Assembly: GCA_024710565.1 (NCBI GenBank)
Contig: JANJUN010000032.1
Location: 1-40,218, forward strand
Direction of reading: 5' to 3'
Origin: Candidatus Altimarinota bacterium
Lineage (GTDB): Bacteria; Patescibacteriota; Gracilibacteria; BD1-5; UBA6164
Length of the DNA stretch: 40,218 nucleotides
The position numbers and the translations under genes are program-made. Under the pieces are notes generated by a model that had not been told where the DNA came from, ran no database searches, and saw only the letters and a list, made by a program, of their open reading frames with translations. Numbering within the stretch: the stretch's first letter is position 1; every line of letters begins with the position of its first letter. This document shows positions 1-11,380 of this stretch, piece by piece.

Positions 1-2463
1 AATTCAAATAAATGCTTTTCCTCATGTTCCATTGAATTTTGTAAGAAACTTTTCTGCTCACTCATTAGCTTTTATAAGTGAATCAACAAATTTTGATTTT
101 TGAGCGATAGATTTTATACTATTTTCATCAAGTTTTCATAAAGAAAGAGCAGCATCTGTATTTAATCTTTCTATTTCTATATTAGATTTTTTTGCAATAT
201 CTTGAGCTTTTGTTTGTAGTTCAGAGATTTCTTTTGCTGTTTTTGCTTGTTTTGCTTGGGTTTCTAGAGTTTCAATTTGTGTTTTTGTATCGGCTTCAAT
301 TTTTTCAATTCTAGTTTGTATTTCTTGAAACTTTTTTATTTCTGCTTCTAATTTTATATCTTTTCAGCCTACCATATGTCATTTAAAATCTGGGTCAAAT
401 TGATTTCTGTATTCTTGTAGTGCTTTTTGAATAGTGGCGTTATCTCATCATTTCATAGCAGCTTCAAGAGTATCAAGACTTTTTAATCTATTTTTAATTT
501 TTTCTCATTCAAGAACATGATTTGAAACTTTTGTATCGATTCATTGTAAATACTTTTCTAGGTTTGCTTTTTCTTTTCTCATTTCTAATTGAAGCAGTTC
601 TGATGCTTTATTTCCTATCCAATTTATTTTGTCACCAGTCCATCATACTACTTTTGCTAAGTTTCATGATTCTAGAGATTTATGGAGTCCTCCAGTCATA
701 AAGTATCATCCAGCACTCATCATATATTTATATGCTTGAATGGTAAGAGGGGTTTTAATAACATACCAAGTACTTCCTAAAATTCACATACTTCAGGAAG
801 GTTTCATCCAACTTGGAGGGGTTTTGGTAAAAGTATACCCTAATTCAATTCCTCTTGAGAGTATATAGAGATCACTAAAACCATCTCTTTGTAAATTTTC
901 TAATTCAGAAATAGTATTTTCTGCTTCTGGCATTTTCTTCTCATCCTCTTTAGAAGGTGATTTTTCTTGCATTTTTGTTTCATCTTCTTTAGCACTTCAA
1001 GTTATAGCACCAGCCTCTATTTTACGAGTTCTATTTAAATAGTCTTTTATAGTTTCATCTTTTTTTGTATCTCAGATTAAAGCTTTTCTTTGTTTTACAA
1101 TTTCTGAAAAAATAGTTTGGTAATAATCTTTGTTTTCTTCAGTAAGAGTAATTCAATAAATTCCTAAAGTTGTTTTTATTTCTTCAAAAGTTTTTGCAGG
1201 AGTAGTTTCAAAAATACTTAAAACAGTAGTTGGAGCTTTTAAAAATGTATCATTTTTTGATAAATCTCACCAAAGTTTTTGGAGTTCTCATTTTTTTGTA
1301 GGGTCAGTTTCTTGAGAAAAATGTATTTTTCCATAATAGGAATTTTGTGTTTCTTTGGGACTATTTGTTCAAGATGGATTGGTTTGTAAAGGAGTATTTT
1401 TTTTATCTTCTTTTTCCCCTAATTTACTCAATTGCTCTGATGCAAAACTAAGTCATCCAGCTCACACTCAAAATCATAAGAGCGCTCAAATTCAAAATCA
1501 TTTTTTTCCTCCAAAGAAAGCTCAGATAAGTCAAAAAATCATTGCTAATGCGATATTATCACGGGTCATATTTTTTTTCAAAAAACCAATAGGATCCTTA
1601 CTAACATCTCTTGAGATTTGTTTTGCGTCGCTACTATCCCTAATTCATAAGGCAAATTTTTGTTCTTCATCTAAGTGAGAGATTTGAGTAAGTACTTCTT
1701 TTTGATTTTTAACGCTTTGCTGAGTATAGGGAGTAATCTCATCGGTAGATAAACTTTTCCCACCTCTATAATACATATCATCAAAATAAGCAAGTAAAAA
1801 TTCTTTATCTGCTTGGTTGTCAGTGATAGCAAAACGAATATCTTTTTTGAATTTTTCAAAGTTATTTTTTCCTTCAGGACCATTTCAAAAAGAAATATTT
1901 TTTATATCGCCCTCTACATAAATATGGTATTTTTTTAAAAGTCTTTGCACATACTCAGGAGTAGAAAAGTTTTTATCAGCTTTTTCATTTACATAGTCAT
2001 CTATGGAGGTGGTTCTATACAAAAGTCCTTTATTTATGTCAGAAATCCCTATTTTTCCAGAAGCTATGTAATGATTGATGAGTTCATTGTATCTGAGAGT
2101 TTCTTCTTGGCTTGCCAGATTTCCTTGTGGTTTTATAGGTATTTTTGGAGGAGTGAGTGTTATTTTTCCCGCATCACTTATTCATTCTATAGAAATTCAA
2201 ACTTGGTTGAGTCAAGAAAAAATACCTCATAATAGGAAAGGTTTATTTTCTGGTGTGACTTTATCTAAACTATCTAAAACTCTTTTTGTTAACTCAAAAC
2301 TCATTCCCTTTTGTTTAATTTCTTCTTTCAGGGCTTCGAGTTTTTTTTGAGCTTCACTTTGAATTTCTTGTCATTTTTTACTTTCTTTTGTTTCAGGAGA
2401 AATCACAACTGGTATCTTTTGAGATTGAGCTTCTCAATCATTTCTTTCAATATTGTTTGTCAT
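1..2463 (-). CDS. Giant coiled-coil protein with a central glycine-zipper hydrophobic segment (3' end outside window)
   Basis: Open through 821 codons if TGA=Gly; starts MTNNIERNDGEAQSQKIPVV; contains MIFGLIGAFFGGKKGFGIGALLGFGVGAGGLSFA; Glu/Lys-rich coiled-coil C-terminal part. Confidence 0.8.
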
Positions 2464-2540
2464 ATTTTTTAATTATATATTATTTTGAGAGTTTGTTTTT
2501 TTTAGGGTATTTAAAATTTAGTATAGTTTTTTTGCAAAAA

Positions 2541-3461
2541 TTATGCAATTCACTTCATGCTTGAGGTAAGTTTTGAAGCGTATCTACTATCGGTCGCATA
2601 TCAAGCTTTTGCTACTTCTATCGCAAAATTTGCCGGATCGTTGGGGTAGTTAAAGGCAGCTTTATACCTTGGGTTTTCTGTGAGAAATATGGCGTGGTCT
2701 CTGAAGGATTCCTCTACATTATCATATACTCGAAAAGGTTCTTTTTTTCTTACCATTCTTCCATTTATTTCTTCATTTGTCCAGAGGAGTACTGATTTTC
2801 ATCATTTTTTTGCCTTTATCCCGAAGAAGTTGTTATAATTGGTTGCTAAACCAGAAGTTCACCAAGCAGATTCAAGTCATGCTTGTGTGAGGATAAACTC
2901 CCAAGGAATATTAAATTCTTTTCCTATTTTTCTTGCAATATCTTTATACTGTGTGATAAAAATTTCTTTATCTTTTGGTGTTTTTTCTCTTCATTTGATG
3001 GTTTTTCCAGGATTTTCAGAAGTCGTAACTTCGGCATATTCTGGAGAGTCTGTTTTAAAACCGAGAGAAAAACTCTGTAAAATAGCTGAAATAAGAGCAA
3101 AAATCCAAGATTGAATATCTCCTCCCATTTTGTCCGCACTTTGATTTCATAGGACACTTTTTACTTCTTTTTGTTCTGTTTTTGAAAGGTTTGTGTGTTC
3201 AAGATTTTGTAAAATAGCTTGTTTGTCATCATTTCACAATTTTTCATTTTGGAGTGATTTTTGGGTTTGAGAGATAATTTTCTCTTTTTGTTCTTGAAGG
3301 GTTTTTAATTTTTCCTCTAATTCTCAGATTTGATTTTGAAATTCTGGATTTTCAGAATTTTTGAGTTTTTCTAAATTGATCTGTGCTTGATGAATTTCAC
3401 GTTCAATATTTTGTAATTCAAGAGAGGTTTTTCTCTCTACAGAGAGCTCTGGAGTAGACAT
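2541..3461 (-). CDS. Glucosaminidase-domain (FlgJ/GH73-like) peptidoglycan hydrolase with N-terminal coiled coil
   Basis: 307 codons (code 25); C-terminal EFNIPWEFILTQAGLESAWGTSGLATNYNNFFGIKAKKGG...RVYDNVEESFRDHAIFLTENPRYKAAF...YATDSRYASKL typical of glucosaminidase domains. Confidence 0.88.
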
Positions 3462-3596
3462 AATCATATAATTAAATAGTATTTTAGATATCTTTTTTAC
3501 AGATATATCGTCTTTATCGTATCATATTTTCAAAATTATTGCAAAAATTTCGTTTTTTCATAAAATCAAGAGCAATTATTTATTATTTACCTACAT

Positions 3597-4490
3597 ATGT
3601 TCTATCGTTTGTTTAAATATTCTATTAAAAATATTTTAAGAAATAAATTTTTATCTTTTTCATCGGTGATTGTTCTTGGACTTTTGATGTTTTTTGTCAA
3701 TCTTTTGATGATTATGCATAACTTAAGTAATAATTTAATTCAGGCAATTAACTCTAAATTAACCCTATCCCTCTATTTAAAAGATGAGTATACCAAGGAA
3801 CATATTACGGTAAAAAATTTGATGGATGATATTCAAATTGCCCTTCCTGAAGTAAAAATCGAATTTAAAACCAAAGACCAAGTTTTGGAGGAAATGAGAA
3901 AACAAGATGAGGAACTGGTAAGTATTATTAAATCACAAAATCCGCTTCCAGCAACGATAAATCTTTCCAATATTAAAATGGAAGAATACGAAAAACTTAA
4001 TATTATTATTGAATGAAAATATGGAATTTTGACTGATTTTAAAACCAATTCTACCTATGATTATAGAACACAATATGAAAGAATTTTAAAAATTATTGCG
4101 ATTTTAAAAACTTTGAAATTAGCACTGTATATCATTATTTGAGTATTTTTACTTTCCATATTTGTGATTACGTATTCTATTATAGGGAATTTTATTTATC
4201 ATTATAGGGACGAGATATATATAACGAGACTCGTATGAGGAGGAAATAGTTTTATTTATGGACCATTCGTGTTTCAATGAATTATTTATTCTGTGATTGG
4301 ATTTTTTCTCAGTACGAATATTTTTTTAGTTTTTGTAAATAATGCGAGTGTATTTTTCGATAAATCCTCAGTAAAACAATACGTAGTAAATAGTGATTTG
4401 AATTATATTTTATTAACACAATTATTTATTTTTATTGCCATAGGAGCAGTGAGTTCCTTTTTATCTGCGAGAAGATACATGAAAAATTAA
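3597..4490 (+). CDS. ftsX: Cell division protein FtsX-like permease
   Basis: MFYRLFKYSIKNILRNKFLSFSSVIVLGLL... extracytoplasmic loop and three C-terminal TM segments; in-frame TGA read as Gly; stop TAA. Confidence 0.8.
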
Positions 4491-4507
4491 TAGTAACTTT
4501 TTTGGAA

Positions 4508-6904
4508 ATGTGGTTTTTTAAAAATTATGGAATTTTAGGACAAAATGCAAGAAATCTCAAATATATTTGAGAGTTTAATGATGATTTAGCAAAAAAACTT
4601 GCGGATTCAAAACTCAAAACAAAGGAATTTTTATCAAATAAGTGAGTTAAAGTTTCAGAAAGTATAGCAGTGATAAAAAATCATGAAGAGTTAGAAAATT
4701 TTGATTTAAGTTCACTCCCTTTACCTTTTGTAGTAAAACCAAATGCAGGGTATGGATGAAAATGAATTATTGTTTTTGAAAAAAAAGATGCAGAAGGAAA
4801 TTTTGTTTCCAATGATCAACAAGTATATTCTAAAGAACAATTAGTTACGCATATCAGAGATATTTTAGATGGATTTTATTCTTTATCTGGAAATAGAGAT
4901 AAGGTGATTTTTGAGAGGAAATTGATTTTAGACCATTCTATTGAGTTGCTGGGAAAATATTGACTTCCAGATATTAGGGTTATTGTCTTTAATAGTATTC
5001 CTGTTATAGCGATGCTGAGAGTTCCAACCGCAAATTCAAAAGGAAAGGCGAATTTGCATGGAGGAGCTTGTGGTCTTGGAATAGATATTGGAAGTGGAAA
5101 AATTACCTACATCACACAGTTTAAAAAAATGATAAAATCTATTCCTGGGATAGGGGATGTAAGAGGTATAGAAATACCACATTGGGAAGATGTTTTAAGA
5201 CTCGCTGTAAAAGTTCAACAGGTGACTTGAGTTGGATATGTTGGATGTGATATCGTATTAGATGATACTTTTTGACCACTTTTACTTGAGATGAATGTTC
5301 GTCCCGGTTTAGAAGTACAAGTTGCCAATAAAGTGCCATTACTTGAGAGACTGAAAAAAGTAGAAAATATAAAAGTAACTTCAGTAGAAAAGTGAGTTCG
5401 TTTGGCTCGTGACTTATTTGGGTGAGATATCGAAGAAAAAATTAAAAATATTTCTGGAAAAAAAGTGGTGGGAAATAAGGAGTATATTGAAGTATTGTAT
5501 AACGAAAAAATATTTCAATCGGTATCTGAAATAAAAACAAATAAACCAAATAGTTATATTCATGCTGATTATTTAATAAATACATTAAAATATCCTGAGG
5601 AGAAGATAAAATGAAATATTGTAAAACTAAAGTGTACTATTTTATGAGAAACAAGAACGGTAAGATTTCACGTAAAACCACTTGAAGTTTCGAATATGAT
5701 TTTGTGAAAAGATGCACTGTATGGTTTTTTAGTAGATCCTTTTAAATACAAAGAGCACGATCTCCCATTTAATGCAAAAAATCCACTTTTGAGAGAAAAA
5801 AATATTGTGATTTTAAAATGATATGAAGAGCAGCTTATTAAATTGGATAAAGAGATGATGGATATTGATAAAAAACTCAATATTTTAAAAATAATTACTC
5901 CCAAAAATATATCATCGGAAAGATTAAAATTTATTGAATCAAAAGGAGGATATATTCCACAACTTGAATACAATGAACTTCATTTTGATCCCAAAGAACT
6001 TTTGCAAAAAATACAGAAAATCGAAGTCCCAGATATTCCACTTTCTCTTATTTTTAAAAGAAAAAAAGAAGAAATTATCAATAAGCTTTTTTTTATCCAA
6101 GCATTTCAAGAGCAAAATATTGAAAATCTTAATTATTATGAACATCTTTTATATGGAGATATCAATAATGAAAATCTGGATTACGCAAAAAGTCTTATTG
6201 CCAATAAAGAACCTCTAGAAAAAGAAAAAGAATTTCTGACGATAGAAGAGATAAAAAAATATATTACCAAGTTTAATTATATTTATAATATCAATATTCA
6301 TTTAGTTGAAAAAGAAATTGGATCAAGATTTTCAGTAAAATGAGATAGTTTGCTTATAAAAAATGGGAGCTTGGTTGGAAAAAAAGAAATCAGATCAATA
6401 GTGGCACACGAAATAGAAACACACTATTTAAGAAAAATAAATGGATTAAAATCAAAATATTCTATTTTCTCAGTTGGGACATCTGATTATCTGGTTACGG
6501 AAGAATGACTTGCTATTTATAATCAAAGTAAATTTGTTACCAAAAATGATGCAAAATATTATGGAGCAGCAGAAAGATATTGTTTAATAGATTTTTGACT
6601 CAATCATTCATACAGAGAGTTTGTAGATGAGTTACTCAAGACATATAGTCATGATTATCACGCTGTTTTTAGTTATTTAGTGAGACTCAAAAGATGAGTA
6701 AGGGACACATCAAAGAATTATATTTTTTTAAAAGATATTATTTACATCAATGGTTTTATACAAGTAAAACACTTTATCGAAAATGGAGGAAATATCAATG
6801 AGCTTTATTTTTGAAAAATTAGTTTACAAGATTTAAATGAAATAAAAAAATCAGAATTTATTCCATTTAAGGTGGACGAATTTAAAATTCCGCTTTTTAC
6901 GTAA
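4508..6904 (+). CDS. Fusion: alpha-L-glutamate ligase-like (RimK-related ATP-grasp) + retropepsin-like RimB/PF05618-type domain + DUF1704/QEGLA (MATCAP-like) metallopeptidase
   Basis: 799 codons; MWFFKNYGILGQNARNLKYI, FVVKPNAGYGGKGIIVF, GYVGCDIVLDDTFGPLLLEMNVRPGLEVQVANKVPL (ATP-grasp); GNKEYIEVL...IKTNKPNSYIHADYL...NMILGKDALYGFLVDPFKY (retropepsin-like); AHEIETHYLRK...TEEGLAIYNQ (DUF1704). Confidence 0.82.
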
Positions 6905-6905
6905 T

Positions 6906-6934
6906 TTGCAAATAAAAAGGTAATATGGTATAAT
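6906..6934 (+). promoter_or_regulatory. Putative sigma70 promoter for the downstream DUF1704 gene
   Basis: TTGCAA - 17 nt - TATAAT; the -10 lies in the loop of the terminator hairpin. Confidence 0.4.
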
Positions 6935-6954
6935 AAAAACATATTACCTTTTTT
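6914..6954 (+). terminator. Intrinsic terminator hairpin after the fusion gene
   Basis: AAAAAGGTAATATG / CATATTACCTTTTTT inverted arms with T-run. Confidence 0.7.
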
Positions 6955-6961
6955 AAACATT

Positions 6962-8521
6962 ATGGAAATAAAAAATTCTCCCTCTGTTGATTTTGATACA
7001 TTACTTGAAGAAATGAATAAAGATATATTCAATCAAGAACTGGCTGATATAGTAGAAGTAACCTACGCTTATGCAGATTTGTGAAACTGAGTGTTTCTGA
7101 ATAAAACACTTTTTTGAACTTTTTTATGAAAAACTTATGGGGGGAAAGATAAACAAGAAGAAAAGAGATTTTGGGAAGAACTTTCTATAAATATTGCAGA
7201 AATATTTACTCAAACAAAATCAAAACTTTTACATAAAAAAAGTCTTGTTATAAACTATAAAGAATTATTACAACCACTTTTAAAAGAAAATAATCCAAGA
7301 ATTCAAATACTTCTTTGAAGCCTTGATTACGTATCAAACATATTAGATTTAACTCTTGCATGACTTCCTTTTGAAGCACAAAAAGCCTGAATCCCATATC
7401 ATTTTTCTGGGGAAGAAATTGAAAAAAGAGTGAATCATTTAGAAGAAATAGAAACAAAACTTTTTGGATGAAATGTATCTGAAAATGAATATGAAGTTCA
7501 ATGAAGTTATAATAATCTGAGTGATTTATTTCAAACAAAAAAAGAAAAACTTACTTCAGAGGAGTACAAAAGATTTTCAGCGTATTTACAAACATTAAAA
7601 CAAATTTTTCCCTATATTATAGATACAAAAGAAAGTTTAGAAAAAGTGGCTCAAAAAAACGAAAAATCAGAAATTTTAAACCAAGAAATTTCCAGAGAAA
7701 ATTATGTAAAAATTTTAAAATGAGCTCTGGAAATATATGGTATAGAAAAACCAGTTATCATTGAGGAAAGAAGTAGTATTTATGATGGAGAAGATTATTT
7801 AGGAATTCCAGAGAGTGAAGCTTATAAAACTCTAAAAATACAAAGAATTTTAGAACTGATTCAACATGAAATAGAAACTCACTATATTATAGAAAAAAAT
7901 AATTTTCAAACTTTGGGAAAATTTAGATGAGCAAAAAATCTTCAGAGAGAAGAGTGACTCGCTATGACGGCAGAAGCATTTTTACAATGAAAAAACTTAG
8001 AAGATGTTGATGTATCATGAGCTCTTCCTGATTTACTTATGTGAGAGATATTATGATGAGAAGAGTATAAGGACTTTCATATATTATTATCAAAACTAAA
8101 AGGTGCAAAAAACGCTTCTGCATTATTTTTAAGAAGAAAAAGAAATTATCCACTCTATTATAAATGAGTACAACATAAAGATACATCTTATAATAGAGGT
8201 CAGCATAAAATAGTGGATTTTATAAAATGATGATGAAGTGTAAAAGATCTCTATCTTTGAAAAGTATCTTTTGAAGATTTGGAAAAAACAAAAGAGATAA
8301 TGCAAAAGGAAAATATAAAACTTACGTATCCGCTTCTCATTTGAGAATTATTGCAATATGTGGTGTTGTGAAATAAATTACATGAAAATGAATTTTGGAT
8401 TTTTATTGAAAAAAAATATCCATTTTTAAATATGAGAGAGGAAATAGCAAATAATTCTATTGAGAAACTGAGTTTTTGAGTCAAAAGAAAAGTGATTCAG
8501 ATATTACAATTAATAAAGTAA
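6962..8521 (+). CDS. DUF1704/flavohemoglobin-modulating QEGLA-motif family metallopeptidase (MATCAP-like)
   Basis: 520 codons; IQHEIETHYIIEKNNFQTLGKFRGAKNLQREEGLAMTAEAFLQG; paralogous to the C-terminal part of the preceding fusion. Confidence 0.82.
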
Positions 8522-8549
8522 TATTGTATAATTTTTTTATGCAATTAGA

Positions 8550-8574
8550 AAGGAGTGTGACTCCTTTTTTCTTT
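8550..8574 (+). terminator. Intrinsic terminator
   Basis: AAAGGAG-tgtg-ACTCCTTTTTTCTTTT. Confidence 0.6.
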
Positions 8575-8621
8575 TATACTAACCATTAGAATCTATTTTT
8601 TAACTTTTTTGTAAAAAAAAT

Positions 8622-8649
8622 TTGCATTATTTTAAATATTTCATATAAT
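8622..8649 (+). promoter_or_regulatory. Putative sigma70 promoter of the tRNA-Asp/tRNA-Ala transcript
   Basis: TTGCAT - 16 nt - TATAAT upstream of the tRNA pair. Confidence 0.55.
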
Positions 8650-8683
8650 TCCTCTCGCTTCACAAAAAAGCACGCAAGAAAAT

Positions 8684-8760
8684 GGGGATGTAGCTCAGTT
8701 GGTTAGAGCGCCGCACTGTCACTGCGGAGGTCGCGAGTTCGAGTCTCGTCATCCTCGCCA
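8684..8760 (+). tRNA. tRNA-Asp (GTC)
   Basis: 77-nt cloverleaf, anticodon GTC in CACTGTCACTG, acceptor GGGGATG/CATCCTC, encoded CCA. Confidence 0.95.
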
Positions 8761-8770
8761 ATACATTTTT

Positions 8771-8847
8771 GGGGCATTAGCTCAGTTGGCTAGAGCGCCT
8801 GCTTTGCACGCAGGAGGTCAACGGTTCGACTCCGTTATGCTCCACCA
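8771..8847 (+). tRNA. tRNA-Ala (TGC)
   Basis: 77-nt cloverleaf GGGGCATTAGCTCAGTTGG...CTTTGCACG...GTTCGACTC...ATGCTCCACCA. Confidence 0.95.
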
Positions 8848-8923
8848 AAAATTATTTTAGATATGTATGTATCGATTAAGATGAAACATCTTAATAATTT
8901 TTTATTTTATTATAAGACAGATT

Positions 8924-9130
8924 ATGACAGGTTTCTGAAAAAGACCAAGAAGACTTAATTATGCGGTAAATAATAAAAGACCAAAAAGTACTTCTAAGGT
9001 TGCCAATGCTGTTAAACATTATGAGACTTTGAAAAAAAGAGTTGAATTTGAGTGAGAAACAAAATGGTTACAAAACGCATTTTTGATAGTTTGAAAAAAA
9101 CTGAAAAAATATTGAATTAAAACTAATTAA
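8924..9130 (+). CDS. Small basic protein of unknown function (68 aa)
   Basis: Code-25 ORF MTGFGKRPRRLNYAVNNKRPKSTSKVANAVKHYETLKKRVEFEGETKWLQNAFLIVGKKLKKYGIKTN, between tRNAs and tuf. Confidence 0.6.
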
Positions 9131-9139
9131 TTATATAAT

Positions 9140-9226
9140 ATGGCTAGACTAACTTGACATGCTCATAGGAAAATAAGAAGAGCAATTAAATTGATTACCA
9201 AAAAAATGAGAAAAAACAAAGCTTAG
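9140..9226 (+). CDS. Very small basic peptide (28 aa), possibly ribosome-associated
   Basis: MARLTGHAHRKIRRAIKLITKKMRKNKA; code-25 ORF 10 nt after the previous gene. Confidence 0.45.
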
Positions 9227-9276
9227 TTACATAAGGGAGGTTTTTAAATATATTTTATTTTTTTATTTATAATATT

Positions 9277-10470
<1,194 letters not shown>

Positions 10471-10481
10471 TATTGACTGAT

Positions 10482-10510
10482 AATAAGAAGAAGATTTTCT
10501 CTTCTTCTTA
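10482..10510 (+). promoter_or_regulatory. Strong hairpin between tuf and rpsJ (weak terminator or processing site)
   Basis: TAAGAAGAAGA-ttttc-TCTTCTTCTTA inverted repeat, no T-run. Confidence 0.45.
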
Positions 10511-10546
10511 CCATTTAGTTTATATTAATTGTTATTTAAAATAGAT

Positions 10547-10867
10547 ATGGCAAAGAAAGCAACTCAAAAAATGAGAATAACTATTAAAGCTTTTGATCAC
10601 AGATTACTGGATGAAGCTGTTAAAAAAATAGTTCTAGTAGCAAAAGATTCTTGAGCGATCGTAGTAGGACCAATTCCACTTCCAACGAAAGTAGAAAAAA
10701 TTACAGTAAATAGATCTACGTTTGTTAACAAAGACGCAAGAGAACAATTTGAAATCAGAAGACATAAAAGACTGATTGATATTACTGAACCAACTGCAAA
10801 AACATTAGAATTATTAAAAGAAATAAATATTCCAAATGGAGTTTGAGTTGAAATTAAATCTTTATAA
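10547..10867 (+). CDS. rpsJ: 30S ribosomal protein uS10
   Basis: [79 protein letters not shown]. Confidence 0.97.
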
Positions 10868-10905
10868 ACAAAAAGATACCTTATTAACTGTTAATTTAAA
10901 TATAT

Positions 10906-11103
10906 ATGTCTAGAGTTTGTGAAATAACTTGAAAAAGAACTTGAGTTGGAAATACAAGAAGCCACTCAATGAGAGCAAGCAGAAGAAAATATTATCCAAA
11001 TCTTTTTTATAGAAATATTAAAGATCCTGAAACTGGATTAGTATACAGAATAAAAGTTTCTGCTGCTGGATTAAGAACTTTAAAGAAAAAATGAATTATT
11101 TAA
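10906..11103 (+). CDS. rpmB: 50S ribosomal protein bL28
   Basis: [38 protein letters not shown]...; in-frame TGA as Gly. Confidence 0.93.
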
Positions 11104-11106
11104 TAT

Positions 11107-11126
11107 AAAGATGTGGAAACACATCT
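11107..11126 (+). terminator. Hairpin between rpmB and tRNA-Leu
   Basis: AAGATGTG-gaaa-CACATCTT perfect stem, GAAA tetraloop. Confidence 0.4.
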
Positions 11127-11131
11127 TATAT

Positions 11132-11218
11132 GCCCAGGTGGTGGAATCGGTAGACACGCAGGACTTAAAATCCTGTTCCAAATCTGGAGTGCGGGTTCGA
11201 TTCCCGCCCTGGGCACCA
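11132..11218 (+). tRNA. tRNA-Leu (TAA)
   Basis: 87-nt class II tRNA, GCCCAGGTGGTGGAATCGGTAGACACGCAGGACTTAAAATCCT...GTTCGATTCCCGCCCTGGGCACCA. Confidence 0.95.
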
Positions 11219-11337
11219 TAACCAAAAAGGTTATAAAGCATACAAAGAAATTGTTGAATAACTTATACCATAAAACAGATACATCCGATATTCCGATGTA
11301 CTCGAAAGGAAAGAAGAAATTCTTTGGGTATAAATCT

Positions 11338-11372
11338 AACGATTTTCATGAATCGTTTTTATTTTTTTAAAA
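11338..11372 (+). terminator. Hairpin plus T-rich tract just upstream of rpsP (terminator/attenuator)
   Basis: AACGATTTTCATGAATCGTTTTTATTTTTTT immediately before the rpsP ATG. Confidence 0.5.
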
Positions 11373-11380
11373 TCTTCACG

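Noticed and set aside
1355-1678. Plus-strand 107-aa ORF
   Set aside because: Antisense to the long code-25 ORF on the minus strand; composition and overlap indicate a spurious ORF.
11113-11370. Plus-strand ORF METHLICPGGGIGRHAGLKILF...
   Set aside because: Overlaps a complete tRNA-Leu(TAA); translation of tRNA sequence.
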